From: Candidatus Pacearchaeota archaeon
Lineage (GTDB): Archaea > Nanoarchaeota > Nanoarchaeia > Pacearchaeales > GW2011-AR1
Direction: 5' to 3'
Assembly (NCBI GenBank): GCA_002690445.1
Contig: NZER01000366.1
Location: forward strand, 1 to 24,167
DNA length: 24,167 bases
Below, in pieces: positions 8,213-15,011 of the stretch. A program made the translations under genes and the position numbers. Each line of letters starts with the position of its first letter. Position 1 is the stretch's first letter. The notes beneath the pieces are model-generated. The model saw only the letters and a list, made by a program, of their open reading frames with translations. It made no database searches and was not told where the DNA came from.

Positions 8213-8815
8213 CTACTGATACTCCCCAGTTCCACTCTTCAAGTCATACCCATAAGCTGCATCACCAAGCGGTGTGGACACCATCAACACAACCACGCCA
8301 TCCGATATATTCAAAACCTCTGCCACTGCATCCATGCCAACGTCCTCGCGTAATGCAGCCAACGCCTCCTCTACCGCGTTCAACTCGTCGCTCGGCCGGC
8401 CAACCACTGACATCAATCCCAACAACTCTTCGTCACTACCAGACAAATCATCAGAGAAAACGTCCCGCTCCAACTCCATCGCTACACCATCTCCACCAAA
8501 TCTCTCCAACTCCTTCGCGTCACGATGCGCACCGTCAACCTTGCGAGACAAACCACTCAACAATTCCTCCAACTCAACCAAGCCACGCTCATGACCAAAC
8601 CCAGCCTCATACCTCTTCTGACTCGCGTACCGACCCAACTCGGCAAACGCCTCAGCATCGTTGTCCATATGATCCACCAACACCAAGTCCGGTGAACGAC
8701 CGCTCACGTCCGCTACATGACCAGCTGGACCACAAGCCTTCGCGTACTCTCGAAGACCACTATCCTCTGATGGCTCTACCTCTATGATCAAGACCCCTTG
8801 CCCCATTTCACGCAT
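8213..8815 (-). CDS. Unknown acidic protein, 200 aa, first gene after a terminator
   Basis: ATG 8815 is preceded by GGAGG with seven bases of spacing, a strong ribosome site. The protein is acidic, with many Glu/Asp/Leu/Ala residues, and opens with a beta-strand-like VLIIEVEP followed by a region ending PDLVLVDHMDND that superficially resembles a Rossmann or receiver fold. The centre (residues 60-150) looks helical, and the end (DGVVVLMVSTPLGDAAYGYD) beta-like. I do not recognise a family. It is the first gene of the left minus-strand block, just after the terminator at 8861-8896, and may be a scaffold or assembly factor; that is only a guess from position. Confidence 0.7.
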   Translation of the reverse strand: MREMGQGVLIIEVEPSEDSGLREYAKACGPAGHVADVSGRSPDLVLVDHMDNDAEAFAELGRYASQKRYEAGFGHERGLVELEELLSGLSRKVDGAHRDAKELERFGGDGVAMELERDVFSDDLSGSDEELLGLMSVVGRPSDELNAVEEALAALREDVGMDAVAEVLNISDGVVVLMVSTPLGDAAYGYDLKSGTGEYQ

Positions 8816-8860
8816 GGTACTGCCTCCAGAACTTCATCATACACCAACCAACTAACACCT

Positions 8861-8896
8861 AAAGAAAACCCCCGGTCATCTTCACAACAACCGGAG
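8861..8896 (-). terminator. Rho-independent terminator of the RusA operon
   Basis: On the minus strand a stem (CTCCGGT pairing with ACCGGGG, one G-U pair; arms 8890-8896 and 8870-8876) is followed by GTTTTCTTT. It sits between the RusA stop at 9014 and the start at 8815. The remaining 198-base gap holds nothing else I can identify. Confidence 0.6.
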
Positions 8897-9013
8897 GCCA
8901 GAGAAACAACACTGATGTGTTCACCAACCAACCCTTCGCGACCGTAAGCGACACCACTCGCACTACGACCAAGTCAATCGGCACCCAAACCGTACCCCCG
9001 CACACTACACATG

Positions 9014-9481
9014 TCAATCCAACCAGACCGGCCAACTGCCAGCAAACTCTGGAAGTTCACCAACCCTGCGCATCCGTACATACAACCCAGGACCCTCTTC
9101 CTTGCTCGCATATACCTTCGTCTCTCGACCGCATACCACCTGGCAGTCATCACGAAGTACACCCGCCATTACCATCGAATCCAAGACAATCTTATCTACA
9201 TTATCCTTGTCCGGCTTCTTCCCATACCACAGCCGACAACCAGGATCCTTCTTGCGCATCAAACGCTTCGGCCTAGGAAATACCGCTAAAACCTCCACCT
9301 CTACCAACTCCGAACTCGGTGGACGACGCCACTGAGAACGCATCAATAATGCTGCAGCTCGTGTCCACTCCGCTGTGCCCTTCGGAGAATATAGACGGAC
9401 GTAACCACCCATGCTCGTAGCTCGCGCTCGACCCTTCCCCATCGGTGAACCCGGTATCAAACACTCAAACTCCCAAGACAT
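9014..9481 (-). CDS. rusA: RusA-family Holliday junction resolvase
   Basis: RusA is a dimeric Mg-dependent endonuclease that cuts Holliday junctions during phage recombination or before packaging. Counting from ATG 9481 the protein has 155 residues. It has the N-terminal IPGSPMGKGRAR (residues 9-20) and the signature KPDKDN with D91 and D93, followed by K97, D101 and D111-D112. The spacing D91-D93-K97-D112 matches the catalytic D70, D72, K76 and D91 of E. coli RusA, so it should be active. A GTG at 9502 is in frame, but the family usually begins just before the first strand, and 9481 fits. The start lies 17 bases inside the end of the upstream gene. It is the last gene before the terminator. 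Confidence 0.93.
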   Translation of the reverse strand: MSWEFECLIPGSPMGKGRARATSMGGYVRLYSPKGTAEWTRAAALLMRSQWRRPPSSELVEVEVLAVFPRPKRLMRKKDPGCRLWYGKKPDKDNVDKIVLDSMVMAGVLRDDCQVVCGRETKVYASKEEGPGLYVRMRRVGELPEFAGSWPVWLD

Positions 9482-9848
9482 CGTAACCACCAACCTCTGC
9501 ACACAACTCGTCCAACGCTGCGTTCAAAACATCCAACTTCGGTGGATTGCTCAACTTCTCTCCGTCACGCTTCAATGACAATATCGTCTCGTCTACCGCC
9601 ATCACTAAACTCGCCAACATCCCCGGCCTGTCCAATGCCGTACGCAAATCGTTCAACGCCCAATCCTTGTCAAAACGCTCCGGTACCTTCTTCGCCCACC
9701 ACGGTACCTCGTACCGCCACTTCCAATCCGTCAAAGACTCCCGAGATAAATACCCGTACCAATCACTCAATGATGCGCGCAATAATCGCTGCACTCGCTC
9801 GCACAATAAATCCAAACGACGGTCATCACTTCCAAGTCCAACTTGCAT
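9465..9848 (-). CDS. Unknown protein, 127 aa
   Basis: The start is ATG 9848, chosen because AAGGAG lies eight bases upstream; a longer in-frame start at 9875 has no such site. The gene overlaps the upstream gene by 23 bases and RusA by 17 bases. The protein is helical-looking and rich in Trp in its middle part (WYGYLSRESLTDWKWRYEVPW), ending with Leu/Asp/Glu-rich helices (LDVLNAALDELC). No metal site or known motif is seen. Co-transcription with RusA and the methyltransferase suggests a DNA-metabolism or late regulatory context, without a specific function. Confidence 0.75.
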   Translation of the reverse strand: MQVGLGSDDRRLDLLCERVQRLLRASLSDWYGYLSRESLTDWKWRYEVPWWAKKVPERFDKDWALNDLRTALDRPGMLASLVMAVDETILSLKRDGEKLSNPPKLDVLNAALDELCAEVGGYDVLGV

Positions 9849-10749
9849 ACTTGCACTCCTTACTAAACTTCTCAAACCTTACAGGACCCCGGCCAACCCA
9901 CTCCGGCCACCACGAACAACACAACATCCACTCAGCATCATCTGCACTCACACCAACCCACTTCGTCACCCGATGCTTGTACACATGCTTCACAGGAAAT
10001 GGTACCCGCTCGCCTGCCTCCAACATACGAAAGCATCGCTCCCAAAACGGTAAGTGACGGACTGACCGATACTTCACCATCTTCACCGAACGACCCACGC
10101 CTGCAAACTTACCCAACGCTTCCCGATGCTCGTACACTATCAACGCCAACAACTCAGAATTACGCAAGTTAGACATCGTCAACTCACCGTCACTCTCGTC
10201 AAGAAACTTCCGATGCAATGTCTTCAATGCACACCACGCTGCTGATACCCGATACGATGGCGTCTTCGCCGCTCGACTCGTGTTCCTACGCGGTACCAAC
10301 TGCTCAAGCACCTTCCGCCACCGACGATGCGCCCCAGGACACGCTACGACCAACGCCCTCCCCTGCGGATCAATGACCGTAAGCCAACTAGAAACACGGT
10401 GGACCTGCCACTGGTGACGTTCGATAGCTTCACGACGCAAGCTTTCCAACTCCTCTTCGTGTGCTTCCGAATCAACAGTCGGAGATATATACACTCGATC
10501 CTGCATCTCCCGAAGTACATCGCACTTCTCCTCGTCCAAGCCCAACCGACGACACACTACATCGCCAAGTACAAACCAATCCTCAGCACGACCACGCGTC
10601 CGAACTATACGATGAAACAATACCTCATCCGTAAGACCAACCTCCAATGCATCCCGTAAAACATCGATCTCTACACCGTACACCGGTTCCTCAAAGACTC
10701 CGTCAATCCCACCTGATGGAAAGAACTGCGCCAATACAATCCAATCCAT
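9826..10749 (-). CDS. Unknown protein, 307 aa
   Basis: ATG 10749 overlaps the upstream TGA by one base (TGATG), so the genes are translationally coupled. The sequence has a charged helical region (EAHEEELESLRREAIERHQW, about residues 95-114), a basic stretch after it (AHRRWRKVLEQLVPRR), and a Trp/Cys-rich C-terminus (WMLCCSWWPEWVGRG). I do not recognise the family. The coding strand is strongly G/T-rich, as in its minus-strand neighbours. A nucleic-acid-related role is suggested only by the neighbours RusA and the methyltransferase. Confidence 0.75.
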   Translation of the reverse strand: MDWIVLAQFFPSGGIDGVFEEPVYGVEIDVLRDALEVGLTDEVLFHRIVRTRGRAEDWFVLGDVVCRRLGLDEEKCDVLREMQDRVYISPTVDSEAHEEELESLRREAIERHQWQVHRVSSWLTVIDPQGRALVVACPGAHRRWRKVLEQLVPRRNTSRAAKTPSYRVSAAWCALKTLHRKFLDESDGELTMSNLRNSELLALIVYEHREALGKFAGVGRSVKMVKYRSVRHLPFWERCFRMLEAGERVPFPVKHVYKHRVTKWVGVSADDAEWMLCCSWWPEWVGRGPVRFEKFSKECKYASWTWK

Positions 10750-11036
10750 CAGTGAAACTCTCCGTCAGACCATGTCCAATGCATCGCCGCAAACGTCATC
10801 ATCCTCAACCACAACGCTGAACTGCCACAACTAAACCTGCCCCAAATCGCCAAGTCACCATCCTCATCCTCACTGCACATCGGATCACCAATGTCTATCA
10901 ACGGAAACGTGTGGTCCACCAATGCCAAGAAACTCAACCAAGCACCCTCGAAGAACCACTCCGTGTCCTCTGAGAACTCAACCGTGTCTATCGGAAAGAA
11001 CTCAAGTTCTCCCTCATCACTTGCATCGATAATCAT
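10749..11036 (-). CDS. Highly acidic small protein, 95 aa (possible DNA mimic)
   Basis: I take ATG 11036, which overlaps the methyltransferase stop by four bases (ATGA); earlier in-frame ATGs at 11090 and 11060 lie deeper inside that gene. By hand count the product has about 21 Asp/Glu and only two Arg/Lys, with several Trp and Phe. Such composition, next to a DNA methyltransferase, is what one sees in DNA-mimic anti-restriction proteins such as Ocr or ArdA, but no sequence similarity to either is visible, so this is only a hypothesis. Confidence 0.7.
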   Translation of the reverse strand: MIIDASDEGELEFFPIDTVEFSEDTEWFFEGAWLSFLALVDHTFPLIDIGDPMCSEDEDGDLAIWGRFSCGSSALWLRMMTFAAMHWTWSDGEFH

Positions 11037-12118
11037 GTAGTCATCGCCTTCAGTACACATCGACCCAATACCTCCGATACCATCGGACATACCGCGTTCC
11101 CTACCTGCTTGTAGATACTCGCCTGCGTTCTACCCTGGAATGGATAGTCATCCGGAAAGCCTTGAAGTACTGAACACTCACGCCACGTCAATCGCCTCCT
11201 GCCTGCAGCCAACCATGCTGTGTCACTCGCCCTGTCTGGCCTACCCTTGATGTGCTTACCCCTCGTGCCCTTCACTTCAGTTGTCATCACCGCATGACTC
11301 GGTCCATCCAACCGCCACGGCTCACTGCCTGGTCCACTCACCGATGCATTCGCTCTAGAACCAATCGTCCTACTCGGACCATCTACCGATGATTCCCTGT
11401 GCCACCAACCTGGCTTCTCCTCTACAACGAATGGTCGCTGGTACTGCAACGACTCATCTGCCTCAATCTTCAATGCATCTCTGATTGAAACCCACTGCTT
11501 CAGCCTCGGACCGAACATCGTCTGCTGTGTCATCTCCTCCACTGAACAATGCGTCCGCTCTGGCCATCGCACCGGCCGTGGTCCAGCAATCAAGAACACT
11601 CGCCTCCTGAACTGCGGTACTCCAAAGTCCGCTGCATTCAATACCACCGTGCCTACCCAGCCGAACCTCTTCTTGAACTCCGGTTGAATCCATCCCTCCC
11701 AGTAGCAACCAGAACACCGAGTCACGTCCATGCCAGTGCAATCACCCTTGTGATACGTCAACCCCAAGACGTTCTCGCAGATGACCCACTCCGGACCGAC
11801 ACCTCGAGACCTCAAGTAATCAATGACATCCAACGTCCATGGCCATCCGTTTCGATCATCCAATGCGCCTTCCCTGTTGCCAGCTGTACTGAATGCCTGA
11901 CATGGCGGTGATGCCCACAGTACATCAACTCGTTCAATCGATTCGTATTGCATCATCTCGCGGACATCGCCCAATACACCTGGAAAGCCTGCTGCCGTTA
12001 ACGTCGAGACCGCATCCGGATCCGATTCCAGACACAGTACATGCCCATATCCAGCGTTTCGGAGTCCAAGTGATGCTCCACCAGCTCCAGCAAATAAATC
12101 GACTGTTGTTGCTCTCAT
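11033..12118 (-). CDS. C5-cytosine DNA methyltransferase
   Basis: This enzyme transfers a methyl group from S-adenosylmethionine to cytosine C5 in DNA. Counted from ATG 12118 (361 residues), it shows motif I DLFAGAGGASLGL (7-19), motif IV with the catalytic cysteine SPPCQAF (C73), motif VI ENV (115-117), motif VIII QFRRR (169-173) and motif X YKQVGNAV near the end, so it is complete and probably active. A TTG start at 12154 is possible, but homologues begin close to motif I. Between motifs VI and VIII is a Cys-rich insertion (C127, C135, C138) that could bind zinc. No restriction endonuclease is adjacent, so it is probably an orphan enzyme protecting phage DNA or regulating genes. It is the first gene of the operon; a TTGCAT/TACACT promoter lies just upstream. 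Confidence 0.95.
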   Translation of the reverse strand: MRATTVDLFAGAGGASLGLRNAGYGHVLCLESDPDAVSTLTAAGFPGVLGDVREMMQYESIERVDVLWASPPCQAFSTAGNREGALDDRNGWPWTLDVIDYLRSRGVGPEWVICENVLGLTYHKGDCTGMDVTRCSGCYWEGWIQPEFKKRFGWVGTVVLNAADFGVPQFRRRVFLIAGPRPVRWPERTHCSVEEMTQQTMFGPRLKQWVSIRDALKIEADESLQYQRPFVVEEKPGWWHRESSVDGPSRTIGSRANASVSGPGSEPWRLDGPSHAVMTTEVKGTRGKHIKGRPDRASDTAWLAAGRRRLTWRECSVLQGFPDDYPFQGRTQASIYKQVGNAVCPMVSEVLGRCVLKAMTT

Positions 12119-12125
12119 CGCCACA

Positions 12126-12154
12126 AGTGTAGCCGAGAGCCACACTTGATGCAA
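12126..12154 (-). promoter_or_regulatory. Possible promoter for the methyltransferase operon
   Basis: Minus-strand TTGCAT (12154-12149), 17-base spacer and TACACT (12131-12126) lie just before ATG 12118. The leader would be very short. No ribosome site stronger than GTGG is visible. Confidence 0.35.
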
Positions 12155-12172
12155 TGTGGGTTCATGGGCTTA

Positions 12173-12235
12173 GGGGTCTCGTCTTCGGTCTGGGGGTCGG
12201 GGTCGGTCGGGGTCGGTCGGGGTCTCGTCTTCGGT
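12173..12235 (+). promoter_or_regulatory. G-rich tract with quadruplex pattern flanked by 17-bp direct repeats
   Basis: Four runs of at least four G (12192-12196, 12199-12202, 12209-12212, 12219-12222) are separated by two to six bases, the standard pattern for a G-quadruplex. The inner part is a tandem GGGGTCGGTC repeat. The tract is flanked by the direct repeat GGGGTCTCGTCTTCGGT at 12173-12189 and 12219-12235. It lies between two divergent operons. Confidence 0.7.
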
Positions 12236-12251
12236 GAGGAGCTCAACGCGA

Positions 12252-12283
12252 TCGGTGATAGGGCAACAATCGACACCGATAAC
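12252..12283. promoter_or_regulatory. Inverted boxes ATCGGTG / CACCGAT upstream of a promoter
   Basis: ATCGGTG (12252-12258) and CACCGAT (12277-12283) form a perfect 7-bp inverted pair; another ACCGAT follows at once. They end 10 bases before the -35 box at 12294, a suitable place for a regulator. Function is inferred. Confidence 0.35.
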
Positions 12284-12293
12284 CGATTAGCTG

Positions 12294-12347
12294 TTGACTC
12301 CGTGGGTAACAGTGTGTATAGTTGTGGGGTAGGGGACGTTCCCCTAC
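12294..12347 (+). promoter_or_regulatory. Sigma70-like promoter with 5'-terminal hairpin
   Basis: TTGACT (12294-12299), a 17-base spacer and TATAGT (12317-12322) make a near-consensus promoter. About seven bases later comes GTAGGGGACGTTCCCCTAC (12329-12347), an 8-bp stem with a CGT loop that would form the very 5' end of the transcript. A hairpin here may protect the mRNA. Confidence 0.8.
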
Positions 12348-12370
12348 AGCACCACAACGGAGAAATAACC

Positions 12371-12970
12371 ATGAACGCACAACAAATGATCGTCGCAGCG
12401 CGAAAATCAGGCGGCGCATTCGCATGTCTACACAGGTACGAAAGTTCCACTGAAACCATCGCAACCTACTACCTCAGGCTTGGTGTAACTCGTGCCTACA
12501 CGCTTGAGCAGTCCATACAATGGGCAGACCGTGTCAACTTCAACGAACTATCAGACATAACCGGGATTGATGCGGACACATGCCGCGCCGGTCTCGCTGA
12601 ACAAGTCGCATCATGGCGCAAGTCACTGGACGGAATGCAACGTGCGGACAACTTCGACACGGTCGCCACTGCCCCAAGTGGTCGACGCATCTTCAGCCTC
12701 AAGACCGACAATGACGGAAACCTTCTACCCGATAATGGGCTGTATCTCACTGCGATACGTGAGGATTCAGTGGTCCATGTTCAAGGTAAAGCGCGGCCCG
12801 GTCCAAAGTCTGACAAAGCGAAGGTCAAGGCAAACATTCGACGTATGGCACCTATCGGATCGTTCCGTACCTACAACCTACGTGCGGACAACTTCGATTC
12901 TTTCACCTTTGGCAAGGATACGTTGACCCCTTCCGACATCACTTCCGTTGTGGCAAGCCTTACAGCATGA
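12371..12970 (+). CDS. Unknown protein, 199 aa, carries the other arm of the 44-bp inverted repeat
   Basis: ATG 12371 is preceded by the common leader (CACCACAACGGAGAAATAACC) and a strong promoter; a terminator follows, so it is a single-gene unit with high expected expression. The N-terminal 80 residues look helical (MNAQQMIVAARKSGGAFACL). Residues 82-95 are WRKSLDGMQRADNF, identical to a stretch of the minus-strand virion-module gene at 5624-6472. A second RADNFD occurs exactly 80 residues later. The C-terminal half has beta-like segments and a basic patch (KARPGPKSDKAKVKANIRR). The family is not recognised. Being first in the plus-strand region, it may be an early or host-interacting protein. 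Confidence 0.85.
   Translation: MNAQQMIVAARKSGGAFACLHRYESSTETIATYYLRLGVTRAYTLEQSIQWADRVNFNELSDITGIDADTCRAGLAEQVASWRKSLDGMQRADNFDTVATAPSGRRIFSLKTDNDGNLLPDNGLYLTAIREDSVVHVQGKARPGPKSDKAKVKANIRRMAPIGSFRTYNLRADNFDSFTFGKDTLTPSDITSVVASLTA
12614..12657 (+). repeat. Right arm of perfect 44-bp inverted repeat (partner 6018-6061)
   Basis: This segment is identical to the minus strand of 6061-6018. Its last 18 bases (12640-12657, ACGTGCGGACAACTTCGA) recur as a direct repeat at 12880-12897 in the same gene and frame. Confidence 0.95.
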
Positions 12971-12981
12971 GGCAACCACGC

Positions 12982-13011
12982 GGGGCGGAGACTGGTTATC
13001 TCCGCCCCTTT
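12982..13011 (+). terminator. Intrinsic terminator
   Basis: GGGGCGGAG (12982-12990) pairs perfectly with CTCCGCCCC (13000-13008) across a 9-base loop and is followed by TTT, 11 bases after the stop codon at 12970. Confidence 0.75.
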
Positions 13012-13055
13012 ACCACTACACCACACCACACCACACCATAAGGAAACAGCACCAT

Positions 13056-13127
13056 ATGATCGCCCCTGAACTGATCGCGCTCGCAGTCCTGGCGCTGGCT
13101 TGGATCGTCATAGACGCTACCATCTGA
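13056..13127 (+). CDS. Single-span membrane microprotein, 23 aa
   Basis: A start at ATG 13056 is preceded by AAGGAAACAGCACCAT, a version of the leader found before most plus-strand genes, and a hairpin follows the stop. Between an N-terminal Glu (E5) and a late Asp (D20) the residues are almost all Leu, Ile, Ala and Val with one Trp, enough for one short membrane helix. Phage micropeptides of this kind can act in lysis, superinfection exclusion or host inhibition, but nothing here decides among these. The gene stands alone between two hairpins. Confidence 0.55.
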   Translation: MIAPELIALAVLALAWIVIDATI

Positions 13128-13134
13128 AACAACC

Positions 13135-13166
13135 GCGATACCCGTCGAGCTGGCGGGTATCGCTTT
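13135..13166 (+). terminator. Intrinsic terminator
   Basis: GCGATACCCG (13135-13144) and CGGGTATCGC (13154-13163) form a perfect 10-bp stem with a 9-base loop, followed by TTT, eight bases after the microprotein stop. Confidence 0.7.
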
Positions 13167-13207
13167 GAGCTCCAGGCCCGTGCGCAGCCGCAGCTGGACG
13201 TGGTCGT

Positions 13208-13304
13208 GCATGCGCGCTCGCCCTATCACAATAGTGGGCGCCCACGCGCGCGCTCCGCAGGGGTCCAGGTCTCGAGGGATACCGCTCCACACGATTAATC
13301 GATA
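13208..13304 (+). repeat. Dispersed intergenic repeat, copy A
   Basis: This is one of two long copies (with 14030-14125, about 93% identical by eye) of an element built from a GCGCGC tract, a CGCCC-TATCACAATAGT-GGGCG hairpin, an alternating CACGCGCGCGC tract, GCAGGGGTCCAGGTCT, and the palindrome CGATTAATCG (13292-13301). It lies directly before a promoter. The gap 13128-13387 holds otherwise only the terminator and promoter. Confidence 0.85.
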
Positions 13305-13310
13305 TATCCA

Positions 13311-13357
13311 TTGACCTGCCCTGCTATCGGGTTAGTGGATAGTGTCCCCAAGGGGAC
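13311..13357 (+). promoter_or_regulatory. Promoter region with palindrome GTCCCCAAGGGGAC
   Basis: TTGACC (13311-13316) is a clear -35 box. The -10 box is ambiguous: TAGTGG at 16-base spacing, or GATAGT at 21. The 14-base palindrome GTCCCCAAGGGGAC (13344-13357) follows and could be an operator or a 5' hairpin. Confidence 0.5.
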
Positions 13358-13387
13358 CACACCACAACACTGAAAAGGACACCACAA

Positions 13388-13675
13388 ATGCTAGACCTAC
13401 TCAAAGCACAACTAGAACGCGAAGCGAAGCGCACCATATTCACTCACGGCCGTGTTGATGACTGGTTTTGTGCCGCTTGCGAGCGCGCGCTGGATATTGA
13501 CCGCTTGCCGCCCGAAATGGTCATTATCAAGGCCAACGACAAGTCTATAGGGTACAAGGTGCTTTGTATGCCTTGCATCGATGCGCGCGGCGGACGCGAA
13601 GGTTTGACCAACACACTGGTCAAGACTGTCAGTGAAGCAATGCCAGACGCTACTATCACCGTCGAATATCAATAA
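13388..13675 (+). CDS. Small zinc-ribbon protein, 95 aa
   Basis: ATG 13388 follows the leader ACCACAACACTGAAAAGGACACCACAA. Two Cys pairs, CAAC (C28, C31) and CMPC (C60, C63), are 28 residues apart, the layout of a zinc ribbon. The N-terminal 20 residues are a basic amphipathic helix. Such small zinc proteins in phage early regions often bind DNA or host transcription factors; no closer assignment is possible. The stop TAA overlaps the next ATG by one base (TAATG), so the two genes are likely translated together. Confidence 0.8.
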   Translation: MLDLLKAQLEREAKRTIFTHGRVDDWFCAACERALDIDRLPPEMVIIKANDKSIGYKVLCMPCIDARGGREGLTNTLVKTVSEAMPDATITVEYQ

Positions 13676-13962
13676 TGGACTGTTATTCCTTCCTACGACA
13701 CAGCCTAGACAGCGCACTGAACAATGCGCATGATATGGGAATACACGATCTTGAACGATGCATAGACCACGCTATAGCCAGCGTAGCCTATGACATTTTA
13801 TCATTCGACCCAGACGGATACGTGGATAGCGGATGCTTCGAGCACTACGACGACGACGACAACCTGATCCTGTTCACACGGCGCCAATTGCTCGAAGACC
13901 TTCCCGCCGCACTGCCGAATTTCGTGCACGACACGTATGGTGAAACGCGAAGTATCCGGTGA
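13675..13962 (+). CDS. Unknown acidic protein, 95 aa
   Basis: The start ATG 13675 overlaps the preceding stop by one base. The protein has a helical N-terminal half (residues 1-45) and an acidic patch with five consecutive Asp residues (HYDDDDNLILF has the core) near residue 60. No family is recognised and no membrane segment is present. A GC-rich hairpin follows four bases after the stop, so this is the end of the two-gene unit. Confidence 0.75.
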   Translation: MDCYSFLRHSLDSALNNAHDMGIHDLERCIDHAIASVAYDILSFDPDGYVDSGCFEHYDDDDNLILFTRRQLLEDLPAALPNFVHDTYGETRSIR

Positions 13963-13965
13963 ATA

Positions 13966-13990
13966 GGAGCGGGGGCAGGTCCCCCGCTCC
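13966..13990 (+). terminator. Strong GC hairpin after 13962
   Basis: GGAGCGGGGG (13966-13975) pairs with CCCCCGCTCC (13981-13990) over a five-base loop. There is no T-tract, so termination would be weak or factor-dependent. Confidence 0.55.
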
Positions 13991-14028
13991 GCACCACTAC
14001 CGCGCCCACAGCTGCGAGATCGGCCTAC

Positions 14029-14125
14029 GTGCGCGCTCGCCCTATCACAATGGCGGGCGCACACGCGCGCGCTCCGCAGGGGTCCAGGTCTTGAGGAATA
14101 CCGCCCCACACGATTAATCGAAATA
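14029..14125 (+). repeat. Dispersed intergenic repeat, copy B
   Basis: This is the second long copy of the element at 13208, with the same order of parts. The hairpin changes to CGCCC-TATCACAATGGC-GGGCG, so the stem is kept. CGATTAATCG is at 14111-14120. It again lies between a hairpin and a promoter. Confidence 0.85.
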
Positions 14126-14143
14126 ACTGCAGACAAAGCCGAG

Positions 14144-14161
14144 TTAACCGGTTAAGATAAT
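14144..14161 (+). promoter_or_regulatory. Palindrome TTAACCGGTTAA next to -10 box GATAAT
   Basis: The perfect 12-base palindrome (14144-14155) directly touches GATAAT (14156-14161). There is no good -35 box at the right distance, so an activator bound at the palindrome, or a repressor, is plausible. Confidence 0.5.
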
Positions 14162-14188
14162 ATCGAACACCACAAAGAGGACAACCAA

Positions 14189-14848
14189 ATGACTATGACG
14201 ATCAAGCACGCCCGAACCGTCACCGGACACCGAACGGGACTAGGTACACCGTCCAAAATGCCCGGATGGTCCACTAGTCTACCAGCGAGCGCATGCAAGA
14301 TAGGCTCGAAGCTGGCAAGGGTCGCCGATAGTGTCTGTGCATCCTGCTATGCCATGCGCGGGAACTACATCTATCCCAACGTCCGCGCTGGTCTGCAGCG
14401 TAGGCTTGACGCGCTCGATAATCCCGAATGGGTCAACGGAATGGCGACCCTCATCGGCAAGCGAACCGATCCGATCGATCCCTACTTCCGGATTCACGAT
14501 AGCGGTGATATGCAAAGCACCGCCCACGTGTTGCAATGGGTCAAGGTCGCGCAAGCGCTGCCATGGGTCCGGTTTTGGGCACCAACACGCGAGCGCGCCA
14601 TGGTCAACGCGGCACGCGCTACCATGGGCGATCGATGGCCGGACAATCTCGTGGTCCGCTTGTCCGCTCCCATGGTCGGCAAGACGATCGATAGTGACTT
14701 GCCAACATCCAGCGTCAATAGCGGGACCGGTCATGAATGCCCCGCATACACCCAAGGCGGCAAGTGTGACGGTCGCAACGCTGGCGGCATCGACTGCCGC
14801 GCGTGTTGGGATCCCACCGTCGACAACGTCGACTATCCGAAGCACTAG
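14189..14848 (+). CDS. GP88-family phage protein
   Basis: ATG 14189 follows the leader AACACCACAAAGAGGACAACCAA. The 219-residue product matches what I know of the GP88 family (mycobacteriophage gene 88 and many relatives): GLGTPSKMPGWSTSLPASAC (residues 17-36), then KIGSKLARV, and a Cys cluster SVCASCYAMRGNYIYPNV with C36, C50 and C53. The C-terminus has four more Cys (ECPAYTQGGKC...DCRACWD), and together these could hold zinc or an iron-sulphur cluster. The biochemical role of the family is unknown to me. Length is close to that of other members. Confidence 0.75.
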   Translation: MTMTIKHARTVTGHRTGLGTPSKMPGWSTSLPASACKIGSKLARVADSVCASCYAMRGNYIYPNVRAGLQRRLDALDNPEWVNGMATLIGKRTDPIDPYFRIHDSGDMQSTAHVLQWVKVAQALPWVRFWAPTRERAMVNAARATMGDRWPDNLVVRLSAPMVGKTIDSDLPTSSVNSGTGHECPAYTQGGKCDGRNAGGIDCRACWDPTVDNVDYPKH

Positions 14849-14856
14849 AGGGCAAC

Positions 14857-15003
14857 ATGACACACCGAACAGTAAAGGTACAGATCTGTCCGCCGGCTAC
14901 AGCACAGGGCATCGATGCCCGCAGCCACTACCGCAAACCCCAACACGCGCAACGCCTATGTCCGGGTGGATATTGGATCCGACGCGCGCCACCTGGCCCA
15001 TAG
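14857..15003 (+). CDS. Small basic protein, 48 aa
   Basis: ATG 14857 lies eight bases after the GP88 stop and has AGAGGG just upstream. The product is basic (His, Arg and Lys rich) with two Cys and ends in WIRRAPPGP. No family is recognised. Support comes from the ribosome site and gene spacing only, so a non-coding alternative remains. Confidence 0.45.
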   Translation: MTHRTVKVQICPPATAQGIDARSHYRKPQHAQRLCPGGYWIRRAPPGP

Positions 15004-15011
15004 GAGATCAC

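Noticed and set aside
12115..12459. Minus-strand frame ending with CIKCGSRL, like a zinc knuckle
   Set aside because: It runs through the promoter, hairpin and start of the 12371 gene; most of its sequence is the reverse of the G-rich repeats.
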